Positions 33,430-40,784 of a stretch of 64,000 nucleotides of DNA are shown piece by piece (position 1 is the stretch's first letter; the number at the start of each line of letters is the position of its first letter). The translations under genes and the position numbers were made by a program. Source of the DNA: Defluviitaleaceae bacterium (GTDB lineage: Bacteria; Bacillota; Clostridia; Lachnospirales; UBA5962); assembly GCA_009779915.1 (NCBI GenBank), contig WRBA01000005.1, positions 53,033 to 117,032 on the forward strand, read 5' to 3'. The notes beneath the pieces are model-generated. The model saw only the letters and a list, made by a program, of their open reading frames with translations. It had not been told where the DNA came from and searched no databases.

Positions 33430-35046
33430 ATGATAATTATGCGAAAATTAGCGTTTGTGATTTTAGTGCTTAGCTTAATCTTTACCGGAGTGATGGGAAC
33501 TGGCGTTTATACAGTTAACGCCTTTGGGGATATCCGGATTATTAGGGATGACGCTGCACAATTAACTGAGCCTCATCAGCAAATATATTCATGGGACATA
33601 CAAATCTTCCTTGATGGTAGAGTGCTTATTTTCGATTCTCCCCCTGTTATTGTAAACGACAGGACTATGGTGCCTTTCAGAGCTATATTTGAGGCTTTTG
33701 ATGCAGAAATTTCTTGGAATAGCGAAACACAAACCGTAACCACTGCTCACAGTCTTGCATCGGTTATCCTGACTATAGGAGATACTACAGCCTTTGTCAG
33801 CGGCACTGCAAAACAGCTTGATGTTCCCCCTATAATTACAAATGACAGGACAATGGTGCCTCTGCGCTTTATTTCTGAAGCTATGGGTGCAACTGTTGAT
33901 TGGAATAGCGATGAGCGGATTGTTGATATTTGGCGGGATAACAGGGATGGCTTTATGATACCTGCTGCGTCTGTACAGGAAGAACAAGACTTTTCCTGGG
34001 GAATAGGCTTTGCAAAACCCTCCCGCGCTCCGTGGGATACCCCTGCATTTAGAAACGATAACCAGCAAAACAACAGCACAAATTTTGCACTAATAAATGC
34101 TATGAGAAATTTTCGAATCAAAGAGCAGCGCAGCTTTCCTAATATGGATTTTTCAAATCCATTCCGCCCTTTGGTAAGTGCCAATGAAATAAGACTTTCT
34201 GACAGCTTTGGGAGTGCATTTATTGAAGGCTTCCAAAACGACAGCTTATCTCAAATATTCCCTTTTAACGCGGTATATCTTGAAAGTGTATTTAATAGTA
34301 TAGATTTTGCTTTATATGCAACAGGATCCGGGGGAATTCTTACTACTATTCCCGGTACAAACAGACGGCTTGTGGCAATCGCCGGCATTCCCGCTATGGA
34401 AGATGATAATTTTGTATTTACGGCAATCCATGAAGTAGGTCATGCGATTGGTCTTGGCGAGTCTTTAACTAATCTATTTACCGAATTATTTTTGGATACA
34501 TCTCCTGCAAGACCTGGGACCGCCTTATACATACATGAAGGAAGCTATATGAATTATTGGTGGGAAAGAAACAGCTATTTTGACCGTCCGTTCCTAGACG
34601 CCGTTGGGGTACAGGAATTTTGGCAAGCAGCTTTTACATCTAATGAGGCATACCTTGCATTAATCAATCGAGTACTTGATAAAACTCCTGCCGCAAATTT
34701 TACTGCCGAAGATTTGATGCTTGCCCGGCGTGTAGTTTATGAAATACAAACCGAAGCAGCCCGGCATATACAGGAATTTGGATATAGAGAAAGCCGTTTA
34801 TTTAATTTATATAACCCTTGGGGTGAGAGTAACATCACAATACAAATGCTGGATGGAATACCACGCCGTTTCTATCGTGCTTTTAATATAAGCACATCGC
34901 AGACAACGCGCAGTAGTGAGCTTATCTTAATCAGCGAAATAATTAACAGTTTAGCTGACTTTGGGAGAGAAAATAATATAAAACCGACAGATGCAGTTTT
35001 AGATTGGATAATTAATTTAGATTGGCAGGCAGATAATAATATATAA
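33430..35046 (+). CDS. Secreted protein with stalk (copper amine oxidase N-like) domains and a zincin motif
   Basis: After a signal peptide (M-R-K-L-A-F-V-I-L-V-L-S-L-I-F-T-G) two stalk repeats occur (V-I-V-N-D-R-T-M-V-P-F-R-A-I and I-I-T-N-D-R-T-M-V-P-L-R-F-I, each ending W-N-S). These are of the Cu_amine_oxidN1 type common in clostridial surface proteins. The C-terminal part carries A-I-H-E-V-G-H-A-I-G-L-G-E-S, an HExxHxxG zinc-protease motif. Substrate is unknown; the enzyme class is inferred from that motif alone. Start choice: ATG 33430 or 33439, both downstream of GGGAG; 538 residues from 33430. It follows polC by 42 bases. Confidence 0.72.
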   Translation: MIIMRKLAFVILVLSLIFTGVMGTGVYTVNAFGDIRIIRDDAAQLTEPHQQIYSWDIQIFLDGRVLIFDSPPVIVNDRTMVPFRAIFEAFDAEISWNSETQTVTTAHSLASVILTIGDTTAFVSGTAKQLDVPPIITNDRTMVPLRFISEAMGATVDWNSDERIVDIWRDNRDGFMIPAASVQEEQDFSWGIGFAKPSRAPWDTPAFRNDNQQNNSTNFALINAMRNFRIKEQRSFPNMDFSNPFRPLVSANEIRLSDSFGSAFIEGFQNDSLSQIFPFNAVYLESVFNSIDFALYATGSGGILTTIPGTNRRLVAIAGIPAMEDDNFVFTAIHEVGHAIGLGESLTNLFTELFLDTSPARPGTALYIHEGSYMNYWWERNSYFDRPFLDAVGVQEFWQAAFTSNEAYLALINRVLDKTPAANFTAEDLMLARRVVYEIQTEAARHIQEFGYRESRLFNLYNPWGESNITIQMLDGIPRRFYRAFNISTSQTTRSSELILISEIINSLADFGRENNIKPTDAVLDWIINLDWQADNNI

Positions 35047-35064
35047 AAAGGATGAGCCATTATT

Positions 35065-35445
35065 ATGAAAATCGGCTTTAGTTTTAAATATTTATGCGCT
35101 TTTTTGGCTCTTTTTGCCGCCATAGCAGCAATAGCAGTCTGGGTACCTGGCGGATTTATAAGAAACCATTTCGGCGATGTATTAATAGTCATTTTTATAT
35201 ACTGCTTTATTAGGACTTTCATACGTAACAGACTTAAATTGCTGCCTCTGTATATATTTATCTTTGCTTTTTTAGTGGAAATTGGTCAGTATTTTAATTT
35301 GGTATATCTGTTAGGGTTAGAACACTCACAGCTTGCGCGCATTGTAATAGGGGTCACATTCGACCCCTATGATATATTGATGTATTTTATTGGATGTGTT
35401 TTGATATATTTCGATAATAATTATTTATTTAACGATAATCGTTAA
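35065..35445 (+). CDS. DUF2809 family membrane protein
   Basis: A 126-residue, four-helix hydrophobic protein with the DUF2809 arrangement (G-x-x-x-N-H-F-G-D-V-L-I-V ... F-A-F-L-V-E-I-G-Q-Y ... F-D-P-Y-D-I-L-M-Y-F-I-G). Function unknown. It is 18 bases after the zincin gene (SD AAAGGATGAG), so probably cotranscribed. Its last codons form the right half of a perfect palindrome that lies beside the next promoter. Confidence 0.75.
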   Translation: MKIGFSFKYLCAFLALFAAIAAIAVWVPGGFIRNHFGDVLIVIFIYCFIRTFIRNRLKLLPLYIFIFAFLVEIGQYFNLVYLLGLEHSQLARIVIGVTFDPYDILMYFIGCVLIYFDNNYLFNDNR

Positions 35446-35481
35446 ATAATACTTGACATTCATTAACCACCTTGTTATTAT
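35426..35481 (+). promoter_or_regulatory. Perfect 23-base palindrome next to a consensus SigA promoter
   Basis: TATTTAACGAT-A-ATCGTTAAATA (35426-35448) has 11-bp arms around a single central base. TTGACA (35453-35458), 17-base spacer and TATTAT (35476-35481) follow directly, driving the DUF2975 gene. It is a likely operator for the Cro/CI-type regulator encoded in the same operon. It could also function as a short terminator of DUF2809. Confidence 0.6.
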
Positions 35482-35533
35482 ATTCTTATCCGCTTAATTC
35501 GGAAATGAATATTTAAAGTGAGGTAGATTTTTA

Positions 35534-36037
35534 ATGGAATATCAAAAAGAGTATATTAGGTATATTAGCAAGTTTATTCATGGTCTTATAAGTTTAGTAT
35601 TAGTCGTAACAATCACTTTTGCTCTAATGCAGACCTTTGCTTTTATTTGGATAACCCTTGATATGCCCCTTGAAACCGTTGTGGTACATGAACGTCCCGT
35701 AGAGGTTCCTTATTTATTGCGTATAGGAGATATCAATATTTTTACTCCAATTGTCCGTGAGTTTGGATTTGGTTTTAGTTTGAGAACTGTTTTATGGGCT
35801 ATACCCCCAATCATTGCTTTAGCTTTCGCGAAAAATGTGTTTAAAAAGCTTAAAAAAGGTCATACGCCTTTTACAAAGGAAGTTGTACGCGGTTTTAATT
35901 ATTTTGCAATTGCTTTTATAGTAGTAGCTGTTAATACCAATGTGATTACTGTTGTTTTTGCTTCCATCGTATTTGCTATGAGTTTTATTTTTGACTACGG
36001 TCGCTCACTGCAAGATGAAAGCGATACAATACTGTGA
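35534..36037 (+). CDS. DUF2975 domain membrane protein
   Basis: A 167-residue protein with about four membrane helices and the DUF2975 look: hydrophobic N-terminus, then K-N-V-F-K-K-L-K-K-G-H-T-P-F-T-K-E, and two C-terminal helices. Proteins of this family are almost always followed by a small Cro/CI regulator, as here. Function unknown; often regarded as a membrane partner of that regulator. SD GTGAGG is 7 nt upstream. Confidence 0.85.
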   Translation: MEYQKEYIRYISKFIHGLISLVLVVTITFALMQTFAFIWITLDMPLETVVVHERPVEVPYLLRIGDINIFTPIVREFGFGFSLRTVLWAIPPIIALAFAKNVFKKLKKGHTPFTKEVVRGFNYFAIAFIVVAVNTNVITVVFASIVFAMSFIFDYGRSLQDESDTIL

Positions 36038-36053
36038 GAGGGTTGGTGAAAAT

Positions 36054-36278
36054 ATGGCAATAATATTACGCCTTGACAGAGTTATGGCTGACAGAAAAAT
36101 ATCTCTCGGAGAACTTGCTTTAAAAGTCGGCATTTCAAATGTAAATCTGTCTAATATTAAAACAGGAAAGATAAGTGCAATCCGCTTCTCTACCCTTGAA
36201 GCTATATGTGATGTACTGGATTGTCAGCCAGGGGATATACTTGAATATAAAAGAAAAGTTCCGGACGAAACCGGATAA
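36054..36278 (+). CDS. Small Cro/CI-type HTH regulator (YozG-like)
   Basis: A 74-residue DNA-binding protein, I-I-L-R-L-D-R-V-M-A-D-R-K-I-S-L-G-E-L-A-L-K-V-G then N-L-S-N-I-K-T-G-K-I-S-A-I-R, ending C-D-V-L-D-C-Q-P-G-D-I-L-E-Y. This closing motif is typical of the YozG-like XRE group paired with DUF2975 genes. The start at 36054 (GGTG SD) is preferred over the in-frame 35991 Met within the previous gene. It is likely the regulator of the 35426 palindrome. Confidence 0.85.
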   Translation: MAIILRLDRVMADRKISLGELALKVGISNVNLSNIKTGKISAIRFSTLEAICDVLDCQPGDILEYKRKVPDETG

Positions 36279-36294
36279 GTCTAATATTAATATT

Positions 36295-36330
36295 AAAAAG
36301 CATGAATAAACGATTATTCATGCTTTTTTG
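36295..36330. terminator. Bidirectional terminator between convergent regulator genes
   Basis: AAAAAGCATGAATAA / TTATTCATGCTTTTTT. It begins after the YozG-like stop and overlaps the last codons of the convergent XRE gene. Confidence 0.85.
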
Positions 36331-36547
36331 ATTTTGGATAAGGTTCTTTTTGGTCGGTAAGTTCCAGTATATAATCTACGCTAGTATTGTGATAAATGGC
36401 TAATTTCCTTAATATTTCAGTCGGAATATCATTTTTACCTATTTCGTATTGAGAGTAACCTGTTTGAGACATGCCCAAGATTTGACCCATTTTAGTTTGG
36501 TTCAAATCTTTATCTTCCCGTAGATTTCTGATTCGTTTGTAAGCCAT
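36314..36547 (-). CDS. XRE family transcriptional regulator
   Basis: A 77-residue helix-turn-helix repressor: I-R-N-L-R-E-D-K-D-L-N-Q-T-K-M-G-Q-I-L-G-M-S-Q-T-G-Y-S-Q-Y-E, then N-T-S-V-D-Y-I-L. The start at 36547 has AGGTGAT as SD; the longer reading to 36574 includes the promoter -10. It is divergent from the 80-residue gene at 36641, and the 93-base gap holds two perfect palindromes inside the two promoters. Autoregulation and control of the partner gene are therefore likely. Confidence 0.87.
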   Translation of the reverse strand: MAYKRIRNLREDKDLNQTKMGQILGMSQTGYSQYEIGKNDIPTEILRKLAIYHNTSVDYILELTDQKEPYPKSKKHE

Positions 36548-36561
36548 ATAATCACCTATAG

Positions 36562-36617
36562 TGATTATATCCAACTTAAAATAAGTTATTGATTTTTAAC
36601 TTAAAATAAGTTAAAAT
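36562..36617. promoter_or_regulatory. Twin operators AACTTA-AAA-TAAGTT inside divergent promoters
   Basis: Copy 1 is at 36573-36587 and copy 2 at 36598-36612 (25 bases apart). Copy 2 is extended by TTTT / AAAA arms. Copy 1 sits just upstream of TATAAT (minus, 36568-36563) and copy 2 sits exactly between TTGATT (36590-36595) and TAAAAT on the plus strand (17-base spacer). Occupancy of each would block one promoter. Confidence 0.75.
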
Positions 36618-36640
36618 GGTGTAGAAGGAGGAATTAATTT

Positions 36641-36883
36641 ATGGAAAAATTTTTCAAAGAAGTATTATCCGGCATTCTGGAAAACGAAGATATTCAAGTA
36701 ATCTTTCCAAATTTAGACATGAGCGCAGCAAAAATACTAGTAGAAGCGAAGTCTTTTGGAGCCTTATATAAAATAAAGACCATCATAGAGAATGACAGTC
36801 TTTCAGATTATCAGTGTATCGAAGAAATTATTTGTATACTCGAATCCATCGGCAGTAACGGCGGAAACCGCCATGATTTTTAA
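36641..36883 (+). CDS. Conserved small protein divergent from the XRE regulator
   Basis: An 80-residue acidic protein (I-L-E-N-E-D-I-Q-V-I-F-P-N-L-D-M-S-A-A-K-I-L ... I-E-E-I-I-C-I-L-E-S-I-G-S-N-G-G-N-R-H-D-F). I recognise this G-G-N-R-H-D-F-ending type as commonly located next to XRE regulators in Clostridia, but its function is not known to me. Strong SD GGAGG. Its promoter carries operator copy 2, so it is probably repressed by the neighbouring regulator. Confidence 0.7.
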   Translation: MEKFFKEVLSGILENEDIQVIFPNLDMSAAKILVEAKSFGALYKIKTIIENDSLSDYQCIEEIICILESIGSNGGNRHDF

Positions 36884-36884
36884 A

Positions 36885-37787
36885 CTACTCCGCCTCTGCC
36901 GGCTCCCTTAACTTCCTATGGCTCTTATACACCAGCATACCTGTTAGAAAACAAGCCCCAACAATACCTGCAGGCACGGAAATGTAAGCGAAAAATACCA
37001 TAGTATCAGCCGTAAATCTCACAATTCCATCCAGCGACGAGGTAAATCCGTCACCCATTCTCGTGCCTAAATTAGCACCAAGAGGTCTTATTGTTGGTGC
37101 GCCCCTTTCGGTTAAATGAACATGAAGGGTTGAGAAACTTACAGCCCTATCAATCCTTCGAACGTTGGCTTCGTGACGCTCTATTTCTAAGCGCACTTCG
37201 GAAAGCCTTGCTTCAAGGCGTATTATATCTTCTAAATCCACTGAATTTTCAATAAATTCCAACAGCCTGGATTCCTCGGCTATATTTATATTAAGCCTTG
37301 CCTGGGCATCGTAATATTCGGCAGTTACATCTATTACATTATCATTAAAATGGCGCACCCGACCTATTTCATGGGCAGCAATAACGAAATCCTCGTAAAG
37401 CTCAGCAGAAACTCTTAAAGTCAAATCGGCAAATTTATGAATGCCTCCTCCTATACTTCTGGATTCAACCCAGCCGCCAAACTCCGCGGTTAAGCTTTCA
37501 AAACGTGCCGCGGCAGCCTCAATATCCTCCGATTCCATTGTCATAGAACCTGTTTTTATCCTTCTTTGGATCCGCTCGACCATATGATCAGCAAATCCCG
37601 TTGGCATAGGCGCATCCCATGCCATTTCCTCCATTGCGGGAGCCCACATTCCAGGGGCTGCGCCAGTCATCGGTGCAGTAGCAGGTGCAAAGCCTAGGGA
37701 CGTCGACTCATAAAAGCTTCGATTAGCGGCACAAGCACTTAAAGTAAATATGATTAAACTCAGAGGTATTAATCTTAACCATCTCAT
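36885..37787 (-). CDS. DUF4349 domain lipoprotein
   Basis: A 300-residue lipoprotein: signal ending L-S-A-C (C19), then a Pro/Ala/Met-rich linker (20-70), a DUF4349 region of mixed alpha/beta with a coiled-coil stretch (L-E-D-I-I-R-L-E-A-R-L-S-E-V-R-L-E-I-E-R-H-E), and one membrane helix near the C-terminus. DUF4349 proteins occur beside or fused to zinc-finger anti-sigma factors. It overlaps the upstream gene by 4 bp and forms an operon with an anti-sigma protein and an ECF sigma factor, suggesting an envelope-sensing partner. Confidence 0.85.
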   Translation of the reverse strand: MRWLRLIPLSLIIFTLSACAANRSFYESTSLGFAPATAPMTGAAPGMWAPAMEEMAWDAPMPTGFADHMVERIQRRIKTGSMTMESEDIEAAAARFESLTAEFGGWVESRSIGGGIHKFADLTLRVSAELYEDFVIAAHEIGRVRHFNDNVIDVTAEYYDAQARLNINIAEESRLLEFIENSVDLEDIIRLEARLSEVRLEIERHEANVRRIDRAVSFSTLHVHLTERGAPTIRPLGANLGTRMGDGFTSSLDGIVRFTADTMVFFAYISVPAGIVGACFLTGMLVYKSHRKLREPAEAE

Positions 37788-39091
37788 TGTTTATGCCCCC
37801 TTTTTACAAACTTTTTAAATGAAAAATAGCCTATAGCTCCAAGAACAGCTATTAGGACAAGGGGAACAATAGTATAGGAAAACATTACCAATATCCCCTC
37901 AAAAAACAAAGTGGTAAAATTAACTGATCCTGTAAATGCATCAGATATACGCTCTCCGAAAGTCCGCTCAAAATAAATAGGCACATTGCCTTCAGTATGA
38001 AAGCTTATAGTAAATGAGTAATTTTGACTTCTTTCAAGGTTTTGGTTATAAGAGCCTCTAATACGCGCTCTATCCTGCTCTATTTGGCTTATCCTGTTTT
38101 GAAGAATGAGTCTATCATCAGCCCTTTGGGCACTAATGATAAGAGCTGTAAGCCTCCTGCCCTCTTCAAGCCTTGCGCCATACATTATGGCAAGCTCGTT
38201 TGTTGCGTGGGTTAAATCGGCTGCAAATTCGTTTTCAAAAGTGCTTTCCCCCAGCGATAATGCCAATCCTCTAACATGCTCATATGCCATATTAGGCACT
38301 CTTAATGTGAAAGAAGCAAAATTTTCAGAAACGCTGCTGGACTCAATCTCAAAACCGGCCATACGTATGGTTTGGACAGCTAAATCCATATCATCAACAG
38401 TGATACTAAGCGATGCCGTTCTTGATATGATAGAACTGTGGCTGCTGTGTACGGCGGTTTGATTCTCACCAAAGTAAAGCCTATCCCGTGGTTGGAGCAT
38501 ATCCTGATCCTGATGCCGCTCCTCAATATCTACTTCTCTCATCCCAGTAAGCAAATCTGGCACTTCCTCGGCAACGGCAGCAATTGGCGCGGCAGCAGCA
38601 GTTGGTGCAGGCATAGCAGCACCAAATCCAGCAGCGGCATCAGCACCTCTTCCGGCTATATCATCAGGTAAGTGCATTTGCACATCAACTATCGGCAAAT
38701 CAAAGGCAACAACCTCAGCCGACCATTCCACCAACTCGTCAGCCGTATAGTTTGGAGTGCGGTTAACAAGTCCATTATTTATAATGGTCAGAGTGCCTCC
38801 AAGTAAGATAAAACACAATATAACAGAGGCGGCTATACTCACATAATTAGCAAAAGGAACGGTGCTATGGGATTTTTGCTCTTTTCTAAGCCTTTCCATA
38901 GTCCTATCGTGAAATCCTTCGGGAAGGGGCAGTTCAGGGAGTTCTCTAAGCTCTAAAAGGAGGTGCTCCATAGCCGAAAGCTCATCACGGCAATTAGTAC
39001 ATAACGCCAAGTGACTTTCCAGCTCATCGTTCATTATTCCTTCGTCTAAATAAATGGAAATTAATTCCAAATATTCATCACAAGTTTTCAT
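37784..39091 (-). CDS. Zinc-finger anti-sigma factor fused to a DUF4349 domain
   Basis: The 435-residue membrane protein begins with a zf-HC2 anti-sigma domain (H27-x3-C31-x2-C34 in H-L-A-L-C-T-N-C). A membrane helix follows near 95-115, then an Ala/Pro-rich linker, a DUF4349 domain (about 215-395) with a charged coiled coil, and a last helix with a basic end. The cytosolic zinc finger should bind the ECF sigma factor encoded 76 bases upstream. The outer domain could sense surface stress, perhaps with the DUF4349 lipoprotein downstream. This reading is from architecture and gene order. Confidence 0.88.
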   Translation of the reverse strand: MKTCDEYLELISIYLDEGIMNDELESHLALCTNCRDELSAMEHLLLELRELPELPLPEGFHDRTMERLRKEQKSHSTVPFANYVSIAASVILCFILLGGTLTIINNGLVNRTPNYTADELVEWSAEVVAFDLPIVDVQMHLPDDIAGRGADAAAGFGAAMPAPTAAAAPIAAVAEEVPDLLTGMREVDIEERHQDQDMLQPRDRLYFGENQTAVHSSHSSIISRTASLSITVDDMDLAVQTIRMAGFEIESSSVSENFASFTLRVPNMAYEHVRGLALSLGESTFENEFAADLTHATNELAIMYGARLEEGRRLTALIISAQRADDRLILQNRISQIEQDRARIRGSYNQNLERSQNYSFTISFHTEGNVPIYFERTFGERISDAFTGSVNFTTLFFEGILVMFSYTIVPLVLIAVLGAIGYFSFKKFVKRGHKQ

Positions 39092-39167
39092 GATATACCC
39101 TCCCTTCTCTGTATCTTATATCTCTAATGACGCTGTTTTGCTTTTTTTGTTCCCTATCTAAGAAAAG

Positions 39168-39722
39168 CTATAGGTTAATTTCATCTCGCAATTTTTTCCT
39201 TGCTCTTGCAATTCTTGACTTAACCGTACCCATATTAATGCCTAAAGCAATTGCTACTTCATCATAGCTAAGCCCGTTAACATCTCTCATAATAATTACA
39301 GCCCTATAATCCGGCGGCAATTTGTTTATTGCCCTTTGTATATTTTCACTCATATCTTTTCGTAAATATTCAGTTTCAGGAGTATTATTATCTCTAAGCA
39401 CAGGGTTTTCCAAATGATAGGAATCTTTCCCATAATCTATGTCAAGGCTTAAGTTTGTTTTGCCTTTTCTTTTTCTTATTTCATCTATGCAAGTATTATT
39501 AATTATCCTAAAAAGCCAGCTTTTAAAAGAATTAGCACCTGCACATTTTAAAAGATTTTTATAGACTTTAATAATAACTTCCTGTGATATATCCTCAGCA
39601 TCCCCATGGTTTGGAAGCATTCTGTAAGCGGCATTATAAATAAGCTTTTCATAAGCTTTAATAAGCCCTTCGAAAGCTTCTAAATCGCCCTTTTGGGCTT
39701 TTTTGAACAATATTTCATCCAT
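39168..39722 (-). CDS. ECF-type RNA polymerase sigma factor
   Basis: A 184-residue group IV sigma factor with region 2 (Y-N-A-A-Y-R-M-L-P-N-H-G-D-A-E-D-I-S-Q-E-V) and region 4 (L-P-P-D-Y-R-A-V-I-I-M-R-D-V-N-G-L-S then E-V-A-I-A-L-G-I-N-M-G-T-V-K-S-R). The anti-sigma gene lies directly downstream. SD GGAGG. It probably controls a surface-stress regulon and its own operon, but the -35 'AAC' ECF promoter was not identified with certainty. Confidence 0.95.
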   Translation of the reverse strand: MDEILFKKAQKGDLEAFEGLIKAYEKLIYNAAYRMLPNHGDAEDISQEVIIKVYKNLLKCAGANSFKSWLFRIINNTCIDEIRKRKGKTNLSLDIDYGKDSYHLENPVLRDNNTPETEYLRKDMSENIQRAINKLPPDYRAVIIMRDVNGLSYDEVAIALGINMGTVKSRIARARKKLRDEINL

Positions 39723-39759
39723 GGCAAAAAGCCCTCCTTTACTATAACAGGGCTATATT

Positions 39760-40404
39760 TTATCTGATAATATTAAAATCTTCATCGGTGCTGTCAAAAC
39801 GTATTATCCGCCATTGATTTTGAGGTATAATACGCTCTAAACGAAACTGCCAATAAAATGTTTCATTAGTGTTAAAGGTTTGCTTAGCTCTTATGTAGCA
39901 AACTGTCGGGTCATTTACATCAAAGATTGGCGGCAGCTTCTCCCATCCGGTTTTAAATATCCCATATTCCGCAAAGCGGTCAACCACATCCATTACAGTT
40001 TCAAACTGCTCTTCAAAAGAGTTTAGCGCAATCAGCTCCGGACCGAATAAATGCCGCATCTGAGTAATAACTTTGGGATATAAGTCCCTATCAACTATCA
40101 TGCCGGAATAAATAAGCCTGCTTAAATCAAAATAATATGTCATAACCTCTTCCGGCGTCATAGGGTAATCATTAATCAAGTCCGTATTCATACTACTTTC
40201 AAAAAGCCGTGTAGCAACGGCTCGCCTTTGTGGGTCGAAATAAACATGAGTATTTAGATGTGTAAAAAGAGCAAAACCTATTATGGACACCAAAATAATA
40301 ACCCCTACTAATATTATCAATATACCTACTGTATAGGAGCTCTTTTTCACTTGTAAATCTCTGTCCCGTCTGCCTTGTGTACTGCCCCGCATTCTATCGC
40401 TCAT
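39760..40404 (-). CDS. Unrecognised single-pass membrane protein (DUF6715-like?)
   Basis: A 214-residue protein with a basic cytosolic N-terminus, one membrane helix at about 27-50 (I-L-I-I-L-V-G-V-I-I-L-V-S-I-I-G-F-A-L-F) and an extracellular alpha/beta domain containing Y-P-M-T-P-E-E-V-M-T-Y-Y. I suspect the uncharacterised DUF6715 group from general resemblance, but cannot confirm it. It overlaps the thioredoxin gene upstream by 4 bp, so the two are translationally coupled. Confidence 0.6.
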   Translation of the reverse strand: MSDRMRGSTQGRRDRDLQVKKSSYTVGILIILVGVIILVSIIGFALFTHLNTHVYFDPQRRAVATRLFESSMNTDLINDYPMTPEEVMTYYFDLSRLIYSGMIVDRDLYPKVITQMRHLFGPELIALNSFEEQFETVMDVVDRFAEYGIFKTGWEKLPPIFDVNDPTVCYIRAKQTFNTNETFYWQFRLERIIPQNQWRIIRFDSTDEDFNIIR

Positions 40405-40709
40405 TGAACTAATTTCAAAATATTAGGCATACCCTGAGCACCTACAGCGGTTTTATAAGGCTTTGCATCTTTAAACGATATTATAGTAGGTATGCTCATA
40501 ATAGAAAATTGGACAGCTAAATCAGGATTTTCGTCAACATCAACTCTATAAACTGCTATATTATCATTTGACCTCGCAATCTCTTCCATAACTGGTGCCA
40601 TCATTTTGCAAGGACCGCACCATTCCGCATAAAAATCAACTATAATTGGCTTGTCGGCATTTTCTATAGTGGGATTAAAGTTATTTTTATCTAGTTTTTG
40701 TATACTCAT
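40401..40709 (-). CDS. trxA: Thioredoxin
   Basis: A 102-residue thioredoxin with the canonical W30-C-G-P-C34 active site in Y-A-E-W-C-G-P-C-K-M-M-A-P and cis-Pro S-I-P-T-I. The start at 40709 (M-S-I-Q-K-L) matches family length; a longer in-frame reading (40742) has no support. It is coupled to the next membrane protein gene by a 4-bp overlap. Confidence 0.95.
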   Translation of the reverse strand: MSIQKLDKNNFNPTIENADKPIIVDFYAEWCGPCKMMAPVMEEIARSNDNIAVYRVDVDENPDLAVQFSIMSIPTIISFKDAKPYKTAVGAQGMPNILKLVQ

Positions 40710-40784
40710 ATAGGCACCATCCCTAAATTTATTTCGCAGCACTTATCTTATTTATAGCATCTTTAAGTGTTTTTGGCAAGTCTT

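Noticed and set aside
36598..36612. Operator palindrome as a terminator
   Set aside because: It lies inside a promoter between divergent genes and has a duplicate copy; regulation explains it better.
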